The notes under the pieces: generated by a model | The model's database searches: none | Seen by the model: the letters and a program-made list of their open reading frames with translations, nothing else | Told to the model about the DNA's origin: nothing | Translations under genes and position numbers: made by a program | Shown: positions 7,073 to 14,915 of the stretch, one piece after another | How positions within the stretch are numbered: the stretch's first letter is position 1 | How the letters are laid out: every line of letters starts with the position of its first letter | Assembly: GCA_002308435.1 (NCBI GenBank) | Contig: DBUY01000044.1 | Coordinates: 1 to 18,162 of the forward strand | Length of the DNA stretch: 18,162 nt | Source of the DNA: Proteobacteria bacterium UBA1278 | Lineage (GTDB): Bacteria > Pseudomonadota > Gammaproteobacteria > Comchoanobacterales > Comchoanobacteraceae | Direction of reading: 5' to 3'

Positions 7073-8433
7073 TGAATGAATCCGGCTGCGCGCATAATGT
7101 CATTATACGTGATCATAGCGGCAATACCTAATATGATTGCCATTGTAATACGGTCAATGGTGTCTTGTACATGCGGGTTTAATCGTCTGCCAATCATGGC
7201 CTCGATGCTCAGAATCATGATGCGACCACCATCAAATATGGGGATAGGGATGAGATTAATGAATGCGAGACTCATGTTAATCGCAGCTGTCCATTGCAAT
7301 AAAATGACGATATTCTCCAGTGAAAACAGGGCGTAGGTTTGCGATAGAATTAAAATCGGCCCGCCTAGCGTGTTGATGGATAGACTGCCGATGATGAGTA
7401 GATAGAATGCCGCCGCTTGAATCAGTAAATACTGCCATGCTTCAGCAGTTGCGAATAACAGTCCATCTATTAGACCCGTTTGATAGAAGCCTTGATATTG
7501 TGCCTCATCATTTGGTGGTGCCAACCGGATGCCTAGAAATCCCCGAGCTACGAAGTTGCCCTTTTGTATCAACATGATCTGATACTTTTTTAGGGTTCCA
7601 TTTCTTCTGACGACGATCTCGATACGTGTATCTGGATTATCTTGTAAGGTGGTCAATACTGTATCAGCTGATTCAACGGTTTGTCCGTTGATCGATGTGA
7701 TCTTATCCTTGACTCGAAGACCAGCCACTGCGGCAGGGGAGCCTGGCTCGACAGCGGTTATGATTGCTGGCCATGGGGGTGTGAATGGCTCAAAGCCCAA
7801 TGAGAATAAGCCTTTTCCTTTGCCTGAAAAAGGCGTGCTGGCGTCGATGGTCGGTACATCAATTTGGTCACCATCGCGTTCTATTCGCATGTTGACTGGC
7901 GTGTTGGTTGCTTTTGCCATGAGCAGAGTAACGGCGACGTCTTGCCATGTGGTAATTGTTGTTCTATTGATCATGGTAATATGATCCCCGGCTTTGAGTT
8001 GTTTGTCTGCTGCGACTCCGCCCGAACTTACTTTACCTACAATAGGGAGCCTATAGGTGTAGCCAATATTGCTGGCTATCCAAAATAAAAAAATGGCGAG
8101 TATGGTATTAGCAATGACGCCGCCGAGCATTATGAGAACTTTCTGACCGTACTTCAGTGCAAGGAACTTATTTACTGCGCGCTTGCTCATCCCGCACAAA
8201 TCAACATAGCCGCCAAACGGCCAGAGTCGCAGTTGCCATTTTGTGTTGTGGCGGTCTTTCGTCTCGGCAATGAGTCTACCGAAGCCAACGCAGACGGATT
8301 TAGGCACAAGTCCGCACCAGCGTGAGGCGGTGTAATGACCTAGTTCATGAAAGATAATGATGGCATTAATGATGAATAGGCTACCAGCAACAGATAGGGC
8401 GGGTGTCAGCAGGTATATTAAGGTCTCAAGCAC
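7069..8433 (-). CDS. rseP: Site-2 intramembrane zinc metalloprotease RseP
   Basis: RseP cuts transmembrane segments of anti-sigma factors and remnant signal peptides within the inner membrane. The 454-residue product has the HELGH zinc motif (29-33) in the first membrane segment, a second membrane segment near 98-120, two PDZ-like regions (about 125-210 and 215-300), and the third zinc ligand motif NLIPIPIFDGGR (393-404) in the membrane block, ending with a C-terminal hydrophobic segment. Length agrees with E. coli (450). The start is GTG at 8433; an overlapping ATG is out of frame. No strong ribosome site or clear promoter lies in the 68-nt gap after rpoD, so readthrough from rpoD is plausible. 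The usual neighbours (cdsA, dxr, bamA) are absent and lpxK follows instead. Confidence 0.95.
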   Translation of the reverse strand: MLETLIYLLTPALSVAGSLFIINAIIIFHELGHYTASRWCGLVPKSVCVGFGRLIAETKDRHNTKWQLRLWPFGGYVDLCGMSKRAVNKFLALKYGQKVLIMLGGVIANTILAIFLFWIASNIGYTYRLPIVGKVSSGGVAADKQLKAGDHITMINRTTITTWQDVAVTLLMAKATNTPVNMRIERDGDQIDVPTIDASTPFSGKGKGLFSLGFEPFTPPWPAIITAVEPGSPAAVAGLRVKDKITSINGQTVESADTVLTTLQDNPDTRIEIVVRRNGTLKKYQIMLIQKGNFVARGFLGIRLAPPNDEAQYQGFYQTGLIDGLLFATAEAWQYLLIQAAAFYLLIIGSLSINTLGGPILILSQTYALFSLENIVILLQWTAAINMSLAFINLIPIPIFDGGRIMILSIEAMIGRRLNPHVQDTIDRITMAIILGIAAMITYNDIMRAAGFIQ

Positions 8434-8501
8434 ATAGGTGTCTCAGTGGTCTGCTACAATGATGCCACAATGGTGGATCAATCGCCAGTGATGCAAACGT
8501 G

Positions 8502-10430
8502 CTACTCTTCGTCGCGCTTATCTTCAAAGAAGTTGACTAAAGACGATGATCGGTTTGGGTGTCTGAGTTTACGAAGCGCTTTTGCTTCGATCTGCCGGAT
8601 ACGCTCCCTGGTGACATCAAATTGTTTGCCAACTTCTTCAAGCGTGTGATCTGTGTTCATTTTTAACCCAAATCGCATACGCAATACTTTCGCCTCTCTG
8701 GGCGATAGACTGGTCAATACTTCCTCAATCGCGTCTTCTAAACTGTACTGGGTTGCGGCATCAATGGGTTGGCTTCCTTTTGGATCTGGAATAAAGTCAC
8801 CAACGCTTGAGCTGTCATCGTCATCACCAATGGGTGTTTCAGTTGATACTGGTTCTTTTGAGATCTTTTGTACTTTACGAATTTTATCAACGGTCATATC
8901 CATGTGCTCTGCCAACTCTTCTTGGGTCGGCTCTCTACCGGTTTCTTGAAGAATTTGACGGGTGATACGATTCATCTTATTGATTGTCTCGATCATGTGT
9001 ACAGGAATACGAATTGTGCGGGCTTGATCCGCAATAGACCGAGTGATCGCTTGACGAATCCACCAGGTTGCATAAGTCGAGAATTTAAAGCCCCGTTTGT
9101 ACTCAAATTTATCAACGGCTTTCATGAGTCCGATATTACCCTCCTGTATCAGGTCAAGAAACTGTAGACCACGATTGGTGTATTTCTTTGCCAGTGATAT
9201 AACAAGCCTTAGATTGGCTTCTATCATTTCTTTTTTGGCACGATTGGTTTTTGCGTCAGCAATTGCCAGCTTTCTGGTGATGTGACGCAAATCAGCAGAT
9301 GAAATGCCATGATTGCGCTCGATATTGCCAATCATCTTTGTTTGCTTGTCAATTGCATCTGTCGCTGCTTGAAGGGTATCTGTTCGCTGCGGGTATTTTT
9401 TGATCATGTCATCTAATGAAAGGTCATGTGCGATGAAGCGATTGATACTGCTCGTTGCTGACTTGGGTAGTTTTGCTTGTTCAAAGAAAATTTTACAAAT
9501 TTGTGATTCTTTGGATTTAATTTTATTTTGAATGCTGACGACAAGTTGGCGGTACGCTTGAATTTTCTGATTGCTGAGTTTGATCATCAAAAACTGCGTG
9601 GTCAGATCTGCATATAATTTTTTTGCTTTTTCTGTCGTTTTTGATTTGAGTGCCATGTATTGCTCATATTTTGACTGCATGTCGGTCACGTGCGTGGTGA
9701 GCGCCTCAATATCTGGGCCCTCATGCACAAACTCGAGCGTCTCAGTCTCGGCTTCACTCTTATCCTCGTCACTGACGTCATTATCCTCATCATTTGTCTC
9801 AGCATCCTCGGCCGTATCCTCGGCTGATTCATCGGTATGATCTGGTTCACTAGTTGCCGGGCTGGTTGCCTTTACTTCTGATTCATCTGACTCATTAAAC
9901 GCGAGAATGATATCGTTAAGTTGGCTGCCTGTTTCAATATGCTCAAGAATGTCGTCGATGAGTTGTTTGATAATGATGTGGTATTGAGACAATGCAGATA
10001 TACTGGCTATGACACCTTCTTCTATACGCATCGCAATCTCGATTTCTCCCTTCCGGGTGAGGAGATCGACACAGCCCATCTCTTTCATGTAGGCACGAAC
10101 TGGGTCTTGCGTTCCTATTTCTGGTGTGATCTCATCCACAACATCAACATCTGATATGGCGGACTCTTGAAGCAATAGCACCTCTTCATCTGGTACTGTT
10201 TCGACGACTGATATGCCAATGTCAGTGAGAATACGATAAACTCGGTTCCATGCATGCTCATCGACGCCAGTTGGCAAATAGTCGTTGAGTTGAGCATAGG
10301 TTACATACTTCTGCTGTTTGCCGAGATTGATCAGTGCTTTCAGTTTTTCATTGATTAGTTGATCCGCGTGTTCCGTTTCTCGTGTTTCGCTGTTCTGGCT
10401 TTTCGTATTCTTCTTCGGGTTGTTGCTCAC
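8502..10430 (-). CDS. rpoD: RNA polymerase primary sigma factor RpoD (sigma70)
   Basis: The 642 residues show the full domain order of a primary sigma factor. Region 1.1 is at about 20-80, region 1.2 near 105-135 (DPVRAYMKEMG), and a large non-conserved region at about 136-385. Region 2 lies at 395-465, with NLRLVISLAKKYTNRGLQ, the DLIQEGNIGLMKAVDKF stretch and FSTYATWWIRQAI. Region 3 is at 465-535. Region 4 is at 565-630, with the helix-turn-helix TLEEVGKQFDVTRERIRQIE. The non-conserved region holds a very acidic tract at about 180-240. The start is GTG at 10430 with GAGG 6 nt upstream. It is the third gene of the rpsU-dnaG-rpoD order and also has its own near-consensus promoter at 10458-10486, as in E. 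coli where rpoD has internal promoters. Confidence 0.98.
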   Translation of the reverse strand: MSNNPKKNTKSQNSETRETEHADQLINEKLKALINLGKQQKYVTYAQLNDYLPTGVDEHAWNRVYRILTDIGISVVETVPDEEVLLLQESAISDVDVVDEITPEIGTQDPVRAYMKEMGCVDLLTRKGEIEIAMRIEEGVIASISALSQYHIIIKQLIDDILEHIETGSQLNDIILAFNESDESEVKATSPATSEPDHTDESAEDTAEDAETNDEDNDVSDEDKSEAETETLEFVHEGPDIEALTTHVTDMQSKYEQYMALKSKTTEKAKKLYADLTTQFLMIKLSNQKIQAYRQLVVSIQNKIKSKESQICKIFFEQAKLPKSATSSINRFIAHDLSLDDMIKKYPQRTDTLQAATDAIDKQTKMIGNIERNHGISSADLRHITRKLAIADAKTNRAKKEMIEANLRLVISLAKKYTNRGLQFLDLIQEGNIGLMKAVDKFEYKRGFKFSTYATWWIRQAITRSIADQARTIRIPVHMIETINKMNRITRQILQETGREPTQEELAEHMDMTVDKIRKVQKISKEPVSTETPIGDDDDSSSVGDFIPDPKGSQPIDAATQYSLEDAIEEVLTSLSPREAKVLRMRFGLKMNTDHTLEEVGKQFDVTRERIRQIEAKALRKLRHPNRSSSLVNFFEDKRDEE

Positions 10431-10457
10431 GGTTCACCTCGGCTAAATTAATTGCAG

Positions 10458-10486
10458 ATTATATCGTTTTTCTGCATTTTTTTCAA
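10458..10486 (-). promoter_or_regulatory. Near-consensus sigma70 promoter of rpoD
   Basis: On the minus strand TTGAAA (10481-10486, 5 of 6) and a perfect TATAAT (10458-10463) are exactly 17 nt apart, with an A-rich spacer. The leader to the GTG at 10430 is only about 20 nt. This is the strongest promoter match in the window. Confidence 0.8.
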
Positions 10487-10520
10487 ATTTATTTCTCATG
10501 CTTATGTATAGCCCGTTTTT

Positions 10521-10541
10521 GATTAAAATTCAGTTTTAATC
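10521..10541. repeat. AT-rich perfect inverted repeat between dnaG and rpoD
   Basis: GATTAAAA and TTTTAATC form an 8-bp perfect inverted repeat around a 5-nt loop. It lies after the dnaG stop and 35 nt upstream of the rpoD -35 box. There is no GC-rich stem or T-run, so it is a poor intrinsic terminator. It could be an operator or an mRNA processing or stabilising hairpin. Confidence 0.4.
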
Positions 10542-10580
10542 GAATCTTGATGACTGTTGGTAGCTTCATTCATTATCTGG

Positions 10581-12299
10581 TTATTTTTGTATTTCAGTGT
10601 CGGTTTGCATATTTCGACGTTGTTGGTGGATTGCTTGCTTTTGCAGGATGAGCGATTGCAGTAGCTTGCGTTCATCCTGATCTGTCATGCTTGTCGTTGG
10701 GTGGATATGCTTTTGTATGAGCTGTTCGATGAGCTCGAGACGTAAGCTAAGACACGCGAAGCGATGGCGGCTTGGGTCAAAATCCTGTGTTGACTGGGAT
10801 AGTATCGTGCTGATTTGTGGATAAATCTGTGTTCCTTGTAGTTCAGCGCGTAAAGCTTCGCCAGTCATTGTTGGCGTTGTCTTGAGCATATTGTGCCAGT
10901 GGTTGATGACTTCAACCAGCGGTGCACTGCCATGTACATCAAATGGCAGCTCCTCAGTTAGCTCAGTTGTGGTCTTTTTGGCGAGTTGCGCAATGATTAC
11001 CCGGGCATATTGACCAATCCGATCATTGTTCTGTGTGCGTGATGTGCCAGGTGTGCTGATTTCCTTTGCCTCTAGTCCGGCAGCATCATGTACCGCCTGT
11101 GACATCGTCTCTTTGAGTGCATCATTTTCCATCGTGTCGGTATGTGATCGTGCAGTTTGTAAATAGGCAGCGCGACCATCAACTGTATTGAGGGTGTGTG
11201 TCTCAGCAAGTGTTTTCATGAAGAAGTCAACCCATGAAATAGCGCTCTCCGCCGCCTCTTCAAATGACTCCCGACCTTTGGATTGAAGGTAGGAGTCTGG
11301 ATCGTGTTGGTCGGGTAGGAACAAGAAACGTACAACAATAGATGGGTCAATGACCGGCATGAACGCAAGTACGCTTTTCCATGCGGCTGCACGACCTGCG
11401 CGGTCTGCGTCGAAGCAAAATGTAACTTTTTTAACAAAGCGCTTAATCAGGTGCCAGTGGTGTACTGTGAAGGCAGTACCAAGACATGCTACCGCATTGG
11501 GTATGCCATGGCTGTGTAGGGCAAGTACATCCATATACCCTTCAACAACAAAAACATGGTCCACTTTGAGCGCGCGAAATTGATACAACCCATACAGTAC
11601 ATAGCGTTTTTTGAAGAGGTCGCTCTCCGGAGAATTCAGATACTTCGGTGGTTGATCATTTAAGCTTCTTCCACCAAAGCCGATAATTTTTCCGCGACTG
11701 TCTTGAATTGGAAACATTAAACGCTGGTAAAACTTCGTAGCAGGTTGACCTGTTTTTCCCGTGACGGCAACACCGCATCCCGTCAGCAAGTCACGATGCG
11801 TTTGAACGGATTTTTTAAACCATTGTTGATACTGGGGGCCACAGTAGCCAAGGTGATATTTCCGCTGAGCGTGTTCTTTTATACCACGATCTTTGAGATA
11901 CTGTAGTATATCGTTGTTCGATTGCAGATCAGACCGACAGCTCAAGACCATATCGCGCAGAATTTGGTATATCTGTTTATCAATATTGGGTGTATTTTGT
12001 GTTTGACTTGGTACTGTCATCCCGACAGCGGTTGCACACTTCTCAAGTGCCTCCATGAATGAGAGGTTCTCGTGCCGCATGATAAAGTTTAGCGCGTCGC
12101 CACTAGCATGGCAGCCGAAACAATAAAAAAATTGTTTGCTAGGATTTACACTAAATGATGGCGTTTTCTCGTGATGAAATGGACACAGTCCTTGATAATT
12201 ATGTCCGGCTTTTTTGAGGCTGACTGCAGATTGTATTACAGTCACAATGTCAGTCTGGGCTAGGACAGATTTGATGAATGCTGACAAATCAGCTGTCAT
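10581..12299 (-). CDS. dnaG: DNA primase DnaG
   Basis: DnaG lays RNA primers at the replication fork with DnaB helicase. The 572 residues (E. coli 581) start with a CHC2 zinc finger (Cys39, His42, Cys60, Cys63). The RNA polymerase core follows, with FPIQDSRGKIIGFGGR near 196-211. The Toprim fold has VVEGYMDV (251-258, Glu253), CLGTAFT (272-278) and the FDADRAGRAA acidic motif (296-305, Asp297 and Asp299). A helical C-terminal domain from about 430 fits the DnaB-binding region. The ATG at 12299 has only a poor ribosome site, as is often seen for this low-abundance enzyme. It follows rpsU by 66 nt and precedes rpoD, keeping the classic operon order. Confidence 0.97.
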   Translation of the reverse strand: MTADLSAFIKSVLAQTDIVTVIQSAVSLKKAGHNYQGLCPFHHEKTPSFSVNPSKQFFYCFGCHASGDALNFIMRHENLSFMEALEKCATAVGMTVPSQTQNTPNIDKQIYQILRDMVLSCRSDLQSNNDILQYLKDRGIKEHAQRKYHLGYCGPQYQQWFKKSVQTHRDLLTGCGVAVTGKTGQPATKFYQRLMFPIQDSRGKIIGFGGRSLNDQPPKYLNSPESDLFKKRYVLYGLYQFRALKVDHVFVVEGYMDVLALHSHGIPNAVACLGTAFTVHHWHLIKRFVKKVTFCFDADRAGRAAAWKSVLAFMPVIDPSIVVRFLFLPDQHDPDSYLQSKGRESFEEAAESAISWVDFFMKTLAETHTLNTVDGRAAYLQTARSHTDTMENDALKETMSQAVHDAAGLEAKEISTPGTSRTQNNDRIGQYARVIIAQLAKKTTTELTEELPFDVHGSAPLVEVINHWHNMLKTTPTMTGEALRAELQGTQIYPQISTILSQSTQDFDPSRHRFACLSLRLELIEQLIQKHIHPTTSMTDQDERKLLQSLILQKQAIHQQRRNMQTDTEIQK

Positions 12300-12344
12300 A
12301 GGACGCTGTACTCAGGTTTGTATTCGTTAAATATTTATCAGGGT

Positions 12345-12360
12345 TTGCAGATAGCTGCAA
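12345..12360 (-). terminator. Possible attenuating hairpin between rpsU and dnaG
   Basis: TTGCAG and CTGCAA flank a 4-nt loop, giving a 6-bp hairpin 5 nt after the rpsU stop. E. coli has a partial terminator at the same place that lowers dnaG relative to rpsU. Here no T-run follows, so it may be only a weak attenuator or an mRNA end-stabilising stem. Confidence 0.3.
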
Positions 12361-12365
12361 GTGCT

Positions 12366-12656
12366 CTAGGCATCTGAGCGTCTTCTACCGCGCTTGTGCT
12401 TAACAGCGTTTGCTTTGCGCGCAATAGACAGCTTATTGCTTTGCTTGTAGGATTCTTTGACCAACTTGTCTTTTTCTGCCTTCTTGCGGTAACGTTTTAC
12501 TGCAGCGTCATTTTCGCGTTTTCTCTTCTCGGCTGGCTTGATGTAGCGCTCGTTGTCACGAAGTTGACGTGGGATGATATTGCTTTCTACGACGCGCTTG
12601 AGTCGTCGGATTGCGCTTTCGACGCCGCCAGCGCGGCTAACTTCTATCTCAGGCAT
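12366..12656 (-). CDS. rpsU: 30S ribosomal protein S21, C-terminally extended
   Basis: S21 binds the 30S subunit near the anti-Shine-Dalgarno region and helps initiation. Residues 1-65 align with the family: MPEIEVSRAGGVESAIRRLK, then KPAEKRKRENDAAVKRYRKK. The usual protein has about 70 residues. This one has 96, with a further lysine- and arginine-rich tail ending KHKRGRRRSDA. The tail is in frame and compositionally like the body, so it looks native rather than a frameshift. The ATG at 12656 has GGAG 13 nt upstream, a long spacing. This is the first gene of the rpsU-dnaG-rpoD block, and the divergent gene upstream is the 617-residue protein rather than tsaD. Confidence 0.93.
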   Translation of the reverse strand: MPEIEVSRAGGVESAIRRLKRVVESNIIPRQLRDNERYIKPAEKRKRENDAAVKRYRKKAEKDKLVKESYKQSNKLSIARKANAVKHKRGRRRSDA

Positions 12657-12772
12657 AGACTAAGTTGTACTCCATATTACAAAAAAAGTTCGTTATTTTA
12701 CCATTGAAGATTTTCTATGTCCACTACTGTTTAGCAAACCATCGATTTTAGATGAAATTAACGCAAATTTAT

Positions 12773-12801
12773 CTGACGATTTCTCACTCTTGTGCTATAA
12801 C
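12773..12801 (+). promoter_or_regulatory. Candidate extended -10 promoter for the 617-residue gene
   Basis: CTGACG (12773-12778, 4 of 6) and TATAAC (12796-12801, 5 of 6) are 17 nt apart. TG one base before the -10 box makes it an extended -10 element. The leader to the ATG at 12830 is about 20 nt. Confidence 0.55.
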
Positions 12802-12829
12802 GCAGGGATAACAAGAATTATGGTGTACA

Positions 12830-14683
12830 ATGGAACAAGCTGTCAATTTGGTTGCATTTTTAGCAACATTATACATCGCTGCAAAATTCCTAATGGCTAA
12901 GGCACAGCCCCGTGCTGAGCTTGCACAGGGCGAATTTGACTTTACGGGTTTGAAAGAACCACGATCAGTTCAGGATGTCGATTTCAATGAACTAATTGCA
13001 GAGTGTACTCCACATTGTGAAAATGATTCTGCGTTCGCGAAACCGTTATCTGTGTTACAAAAATATCAAGCTGCATATGATGCATATCAAAACAACCTGT
13101 TGAACTCTGAAAAATTGAAAACTAAAATGGATACGCATCGATCTGTAGCAGAGACAGATAAATCTCAATTACAATATGAGACCTATAATCAAGCGCAACT
13201 GGACTATGTGCTAGCATCGAGTGCTGCAGAGGGAAATCTCCTCGATATACGCAACATCTCCAAAAATATTGATGAGCAGCTTAGATCAGTTGTTTCTACC
13301 CTTGGTCAGGATCTGGCTAAAATCAAAAAGTTTTATGAATCTATCAAGCTAGATGTGCTGGATTCGACACTAGACGATCTTTCCCATCGGGATCGTACAA
13401 TCCTTGAAGCTGATTATCGGCAGGCTGCTGATAATCAGCTTCAACAAGATAAAAGTCGACTCATTTCTAAGGTAAAATTATTGCGCGCTCTACTCGCGGT
13501 CAAAAAAATGACTCATTCTCCGGTTGTTGCTGAGACTACAAGTGGAAATCTTGATGACAATTTGATCAGGCTACTGTCTCTTATCGACGTTCATAATAAC
13601 GATGAGCTGCTCAGAAACTGTGACCAGGCACAAAAATTGGTCGTGATGATCAGTGATGAAGTTGCACCACAAAAGCAAATAAGCGAACCGATTCAGTCGG
13701 AACAAAAAGCCATACGTATTAATCGTCTTGAACAATGGTCTCAGATACTATTAGATACACTTAAAAAATCGATTAAACAATCGTCTCGAAAAACACCAGG
13801 GGTATCTAAACGACTCAACACTCCAGGAACGCCCAAACAGGAGGTGCTTGTTGCTTTCGATGATCTGCGACATCATTATCAAGAATTACATGAAAAATCT
13901 GAATCCTGGAAAAACACTGAATATTCACAGTACGATGGTATCAATGGTATATTTCATGAGATCACCTCGATCCAATCTGCATTAGACACGCAGGTGTCCA
14001 ACAATGGAGCTGCTGATCCAACTGGTGAGTACTCGACGAATATGATAAAAATTATTTGTCAGAGTCAAGACCCTGTGCTGAACCCGATTCTGTTAACTGA
14101 CGTTAGGGATAAGAACAATAAAATGCACCTTAGCGAATCAGAGGCCGCTGATAATAACCTAGTCGATCGTTATGAAAACAATACAGAAAACCCGATTCAT
14201 ATCATCCATCATCGAGATAGCCACTTTGTTGCCGCAGCCATATACCGAGATGATGATAATAGACCACATATTATTGTCCATGATCCATTGGGTAATCCCA
14301 ACAATACCACTGTTCGTATAGCAAATTTGCTCGGAGGTTCACCTCAGCCAACCATTCACCAAAATGGGGAAAACGATATTCACAATCAACACAACTTACA
14401 ACAAGACCGCATAAACTGTGGCCCATTATCGATTAAACTGATCTCACGTCTTGATGAAAAGACTTGTGCACGAATTGCAAAGGGAGAAAAAACGGTCAGC
14501 AGTATTAGTACTGATATTGCAAAAAGCGAGCCTTATGTGAGTCGCTCTGGTGAGTGGAGTAAAGTTAGTAGAGATGCTGCTAATTTATTGCGTGCAGAGC
14601 AGTTTCGATCTGTTGTAGATTATTGTAAAAAATTGAATGATGCACTTCCACTGATGAATGATAATGATCCACTTAGCCCGTAG
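12830..14683 (+). CDS. Putative CE-clan (Ulp1/YopJ-type) cysteine protease, membrane-anchored, possible effector
   Basis: The 617 residues open with a hydrophobic segment (about 6-22) preceded by Glu and followed by Lys/Arg. This fits an uncleaved membrane anchor with the rest on the cytoplasmic side. Residues about 65-320 are polar and probably mostly helical. The C-terminus carries the ordered residues of clan CE proteases: His465 (RDSHFVAAAIY), Asp485 (IIVHDPLGNP), Gln524/Gln525 and Cys530 in LQQDRINCGPLSI. The His-to-Cys distance of 65 is close to yeast Ulp1 (about 66) and YopJ (about 63), and the order H, D, Q, C-G is that of Ulp1. Such domains remove ubiquitin-like proteins or acetylate host targets. 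I recognise no specific subfamily. The start is ATG at 12830 with a weak ribosome site. It has its own promoter and two terminators. Confidence 0.8.
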   Translation: MEQAVNLVAFLATLYIAAKFLMAKAQPRAELAQGEFDFTGLKEPRSVQDVDFNELIAECTPHCENDSAFAKPLSVLQKYQAAYDAYQNNLLNSEKLKTKMDTHRSVAETDKSQLQYETYNQAQLDYVLASSAAEGNLLDIRNISKNIDEQLRSVVSTLGQDLAKIKKFYESIKLDVLDSTLDDLSHRDRTILEADYRQAADNQLQQDKSRLISKVKLLRALLAVKKMTHSPVVAETTSGNLDDNLIRLLSLIDVHNNDELLRNCDQAQKLVVMISDEVAPQKQISEPIQSEQKAIRINRLEQWSQILLDTLKKSIKQSSRKTPGVSKRLNTPGTPKQEVLVAFDDLRHHYQELHEKSESWKNTEYSQYDGINGIFHEITSIQSALDTQVSNNGAADPTGEYSTNMIKIICQSQDPVLNPILLTDVRDKNNKMHLSESEAADNNLVDRYENNTENPIHIIHHRDSHFVAAAIYRDDDNRPHIIVHDPLGNPNNTTVRIANLLGGSPQPTIHQNGENDIHNQHNLQQDRINCGPLSIKLISRLDEKTCARIAKGEKTVSSISTDIAKSEPYVSRSGEWSKVSRDAANLLRAEQFRSVVDYCKKLNDALPLMNDNDPLSP

Positions 14684-14786
14684 TGGGTGATTCATTGGTA
14701 TCATTAATCACTATGTAGATCTGGTGTCTATTACAATATTTTAGGACGCTTAATGCGCTTATAGAGTTTTCAACATTGATTATTTT

Positions 14787-14806
14787 AACCGTTGTAGGCG
14801 GTTTTT
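14787..14806 (+). terminator. Intrinsic terminator after the 617-residue gene (first)
   Basis: AACCG (14787-14791) pairs with CGGTT (14799-14803) around a 7-nt loop, and the T-run 14802-14806 follows. The stem is short, so termination may be partial. It lies about 100 nt after the stop. Confidence 0.6.
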
Positions 14807-14849
14807 CTGATGCAAACAGCCGCTTGTTTCGTACATCAGGTTTTTTTTT
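14807..14849 (+). terminator. Strong intrinsic terminator after the 617-residue gene (second)
   Basis: CTGATG (14807-14812) pairs with CATCAG (14834-14839), with an inner AAACA/TGTTT stem, and nine T residues follow (14841-14849). It sits directly behind the first terminator and ahead of the clpA promoter, so clpA should not depend on readthrough. Confidence 0.75.
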
Positions 14850-14859
14850 GAAAAAAAAT

Positions 14860-14888
14860 ATGACAAGGATTTTTCACTGACCTATACC
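14860..14888 (+). promoter_or_regulatory. Candidate sigma70 promoter of clpA
   Basis: ATGACA (14860-14865, 5 of 6) and TATACC (14883-14888, 4 of 6) have a 17-nt spacer. The leader to the ATG at 14916 is about 20 nt. The match follows directly after the strong terminator, as expected for an independent unit. Confidence 0.5.
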
Positions 14889-14915
14889 CAGCCTAGCTGA
14901 AATGGAATTTGGAAT

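Noticed and set aside
9571..9840. Plus-strand Ser/Val-rich ORF of 89 residues
   Set aside because: It is the complement of the acidic tract of rpoD; the repeated Ser codons come from antisense Asp/Glu codons.
10521..10541. Inverted repeat considered as the dnaG terminator
   Set aside because: The stem is all A/T apart from the end pair and no T-run follows, so I list it only as a repeat.
14848..14853. TTGAAA after the T-run considered as the clpA -35 box
   Set aside because: No acceptable -10 box lies 16-18 nt downstream; ATGACA at 14860 with TATACC fits better.
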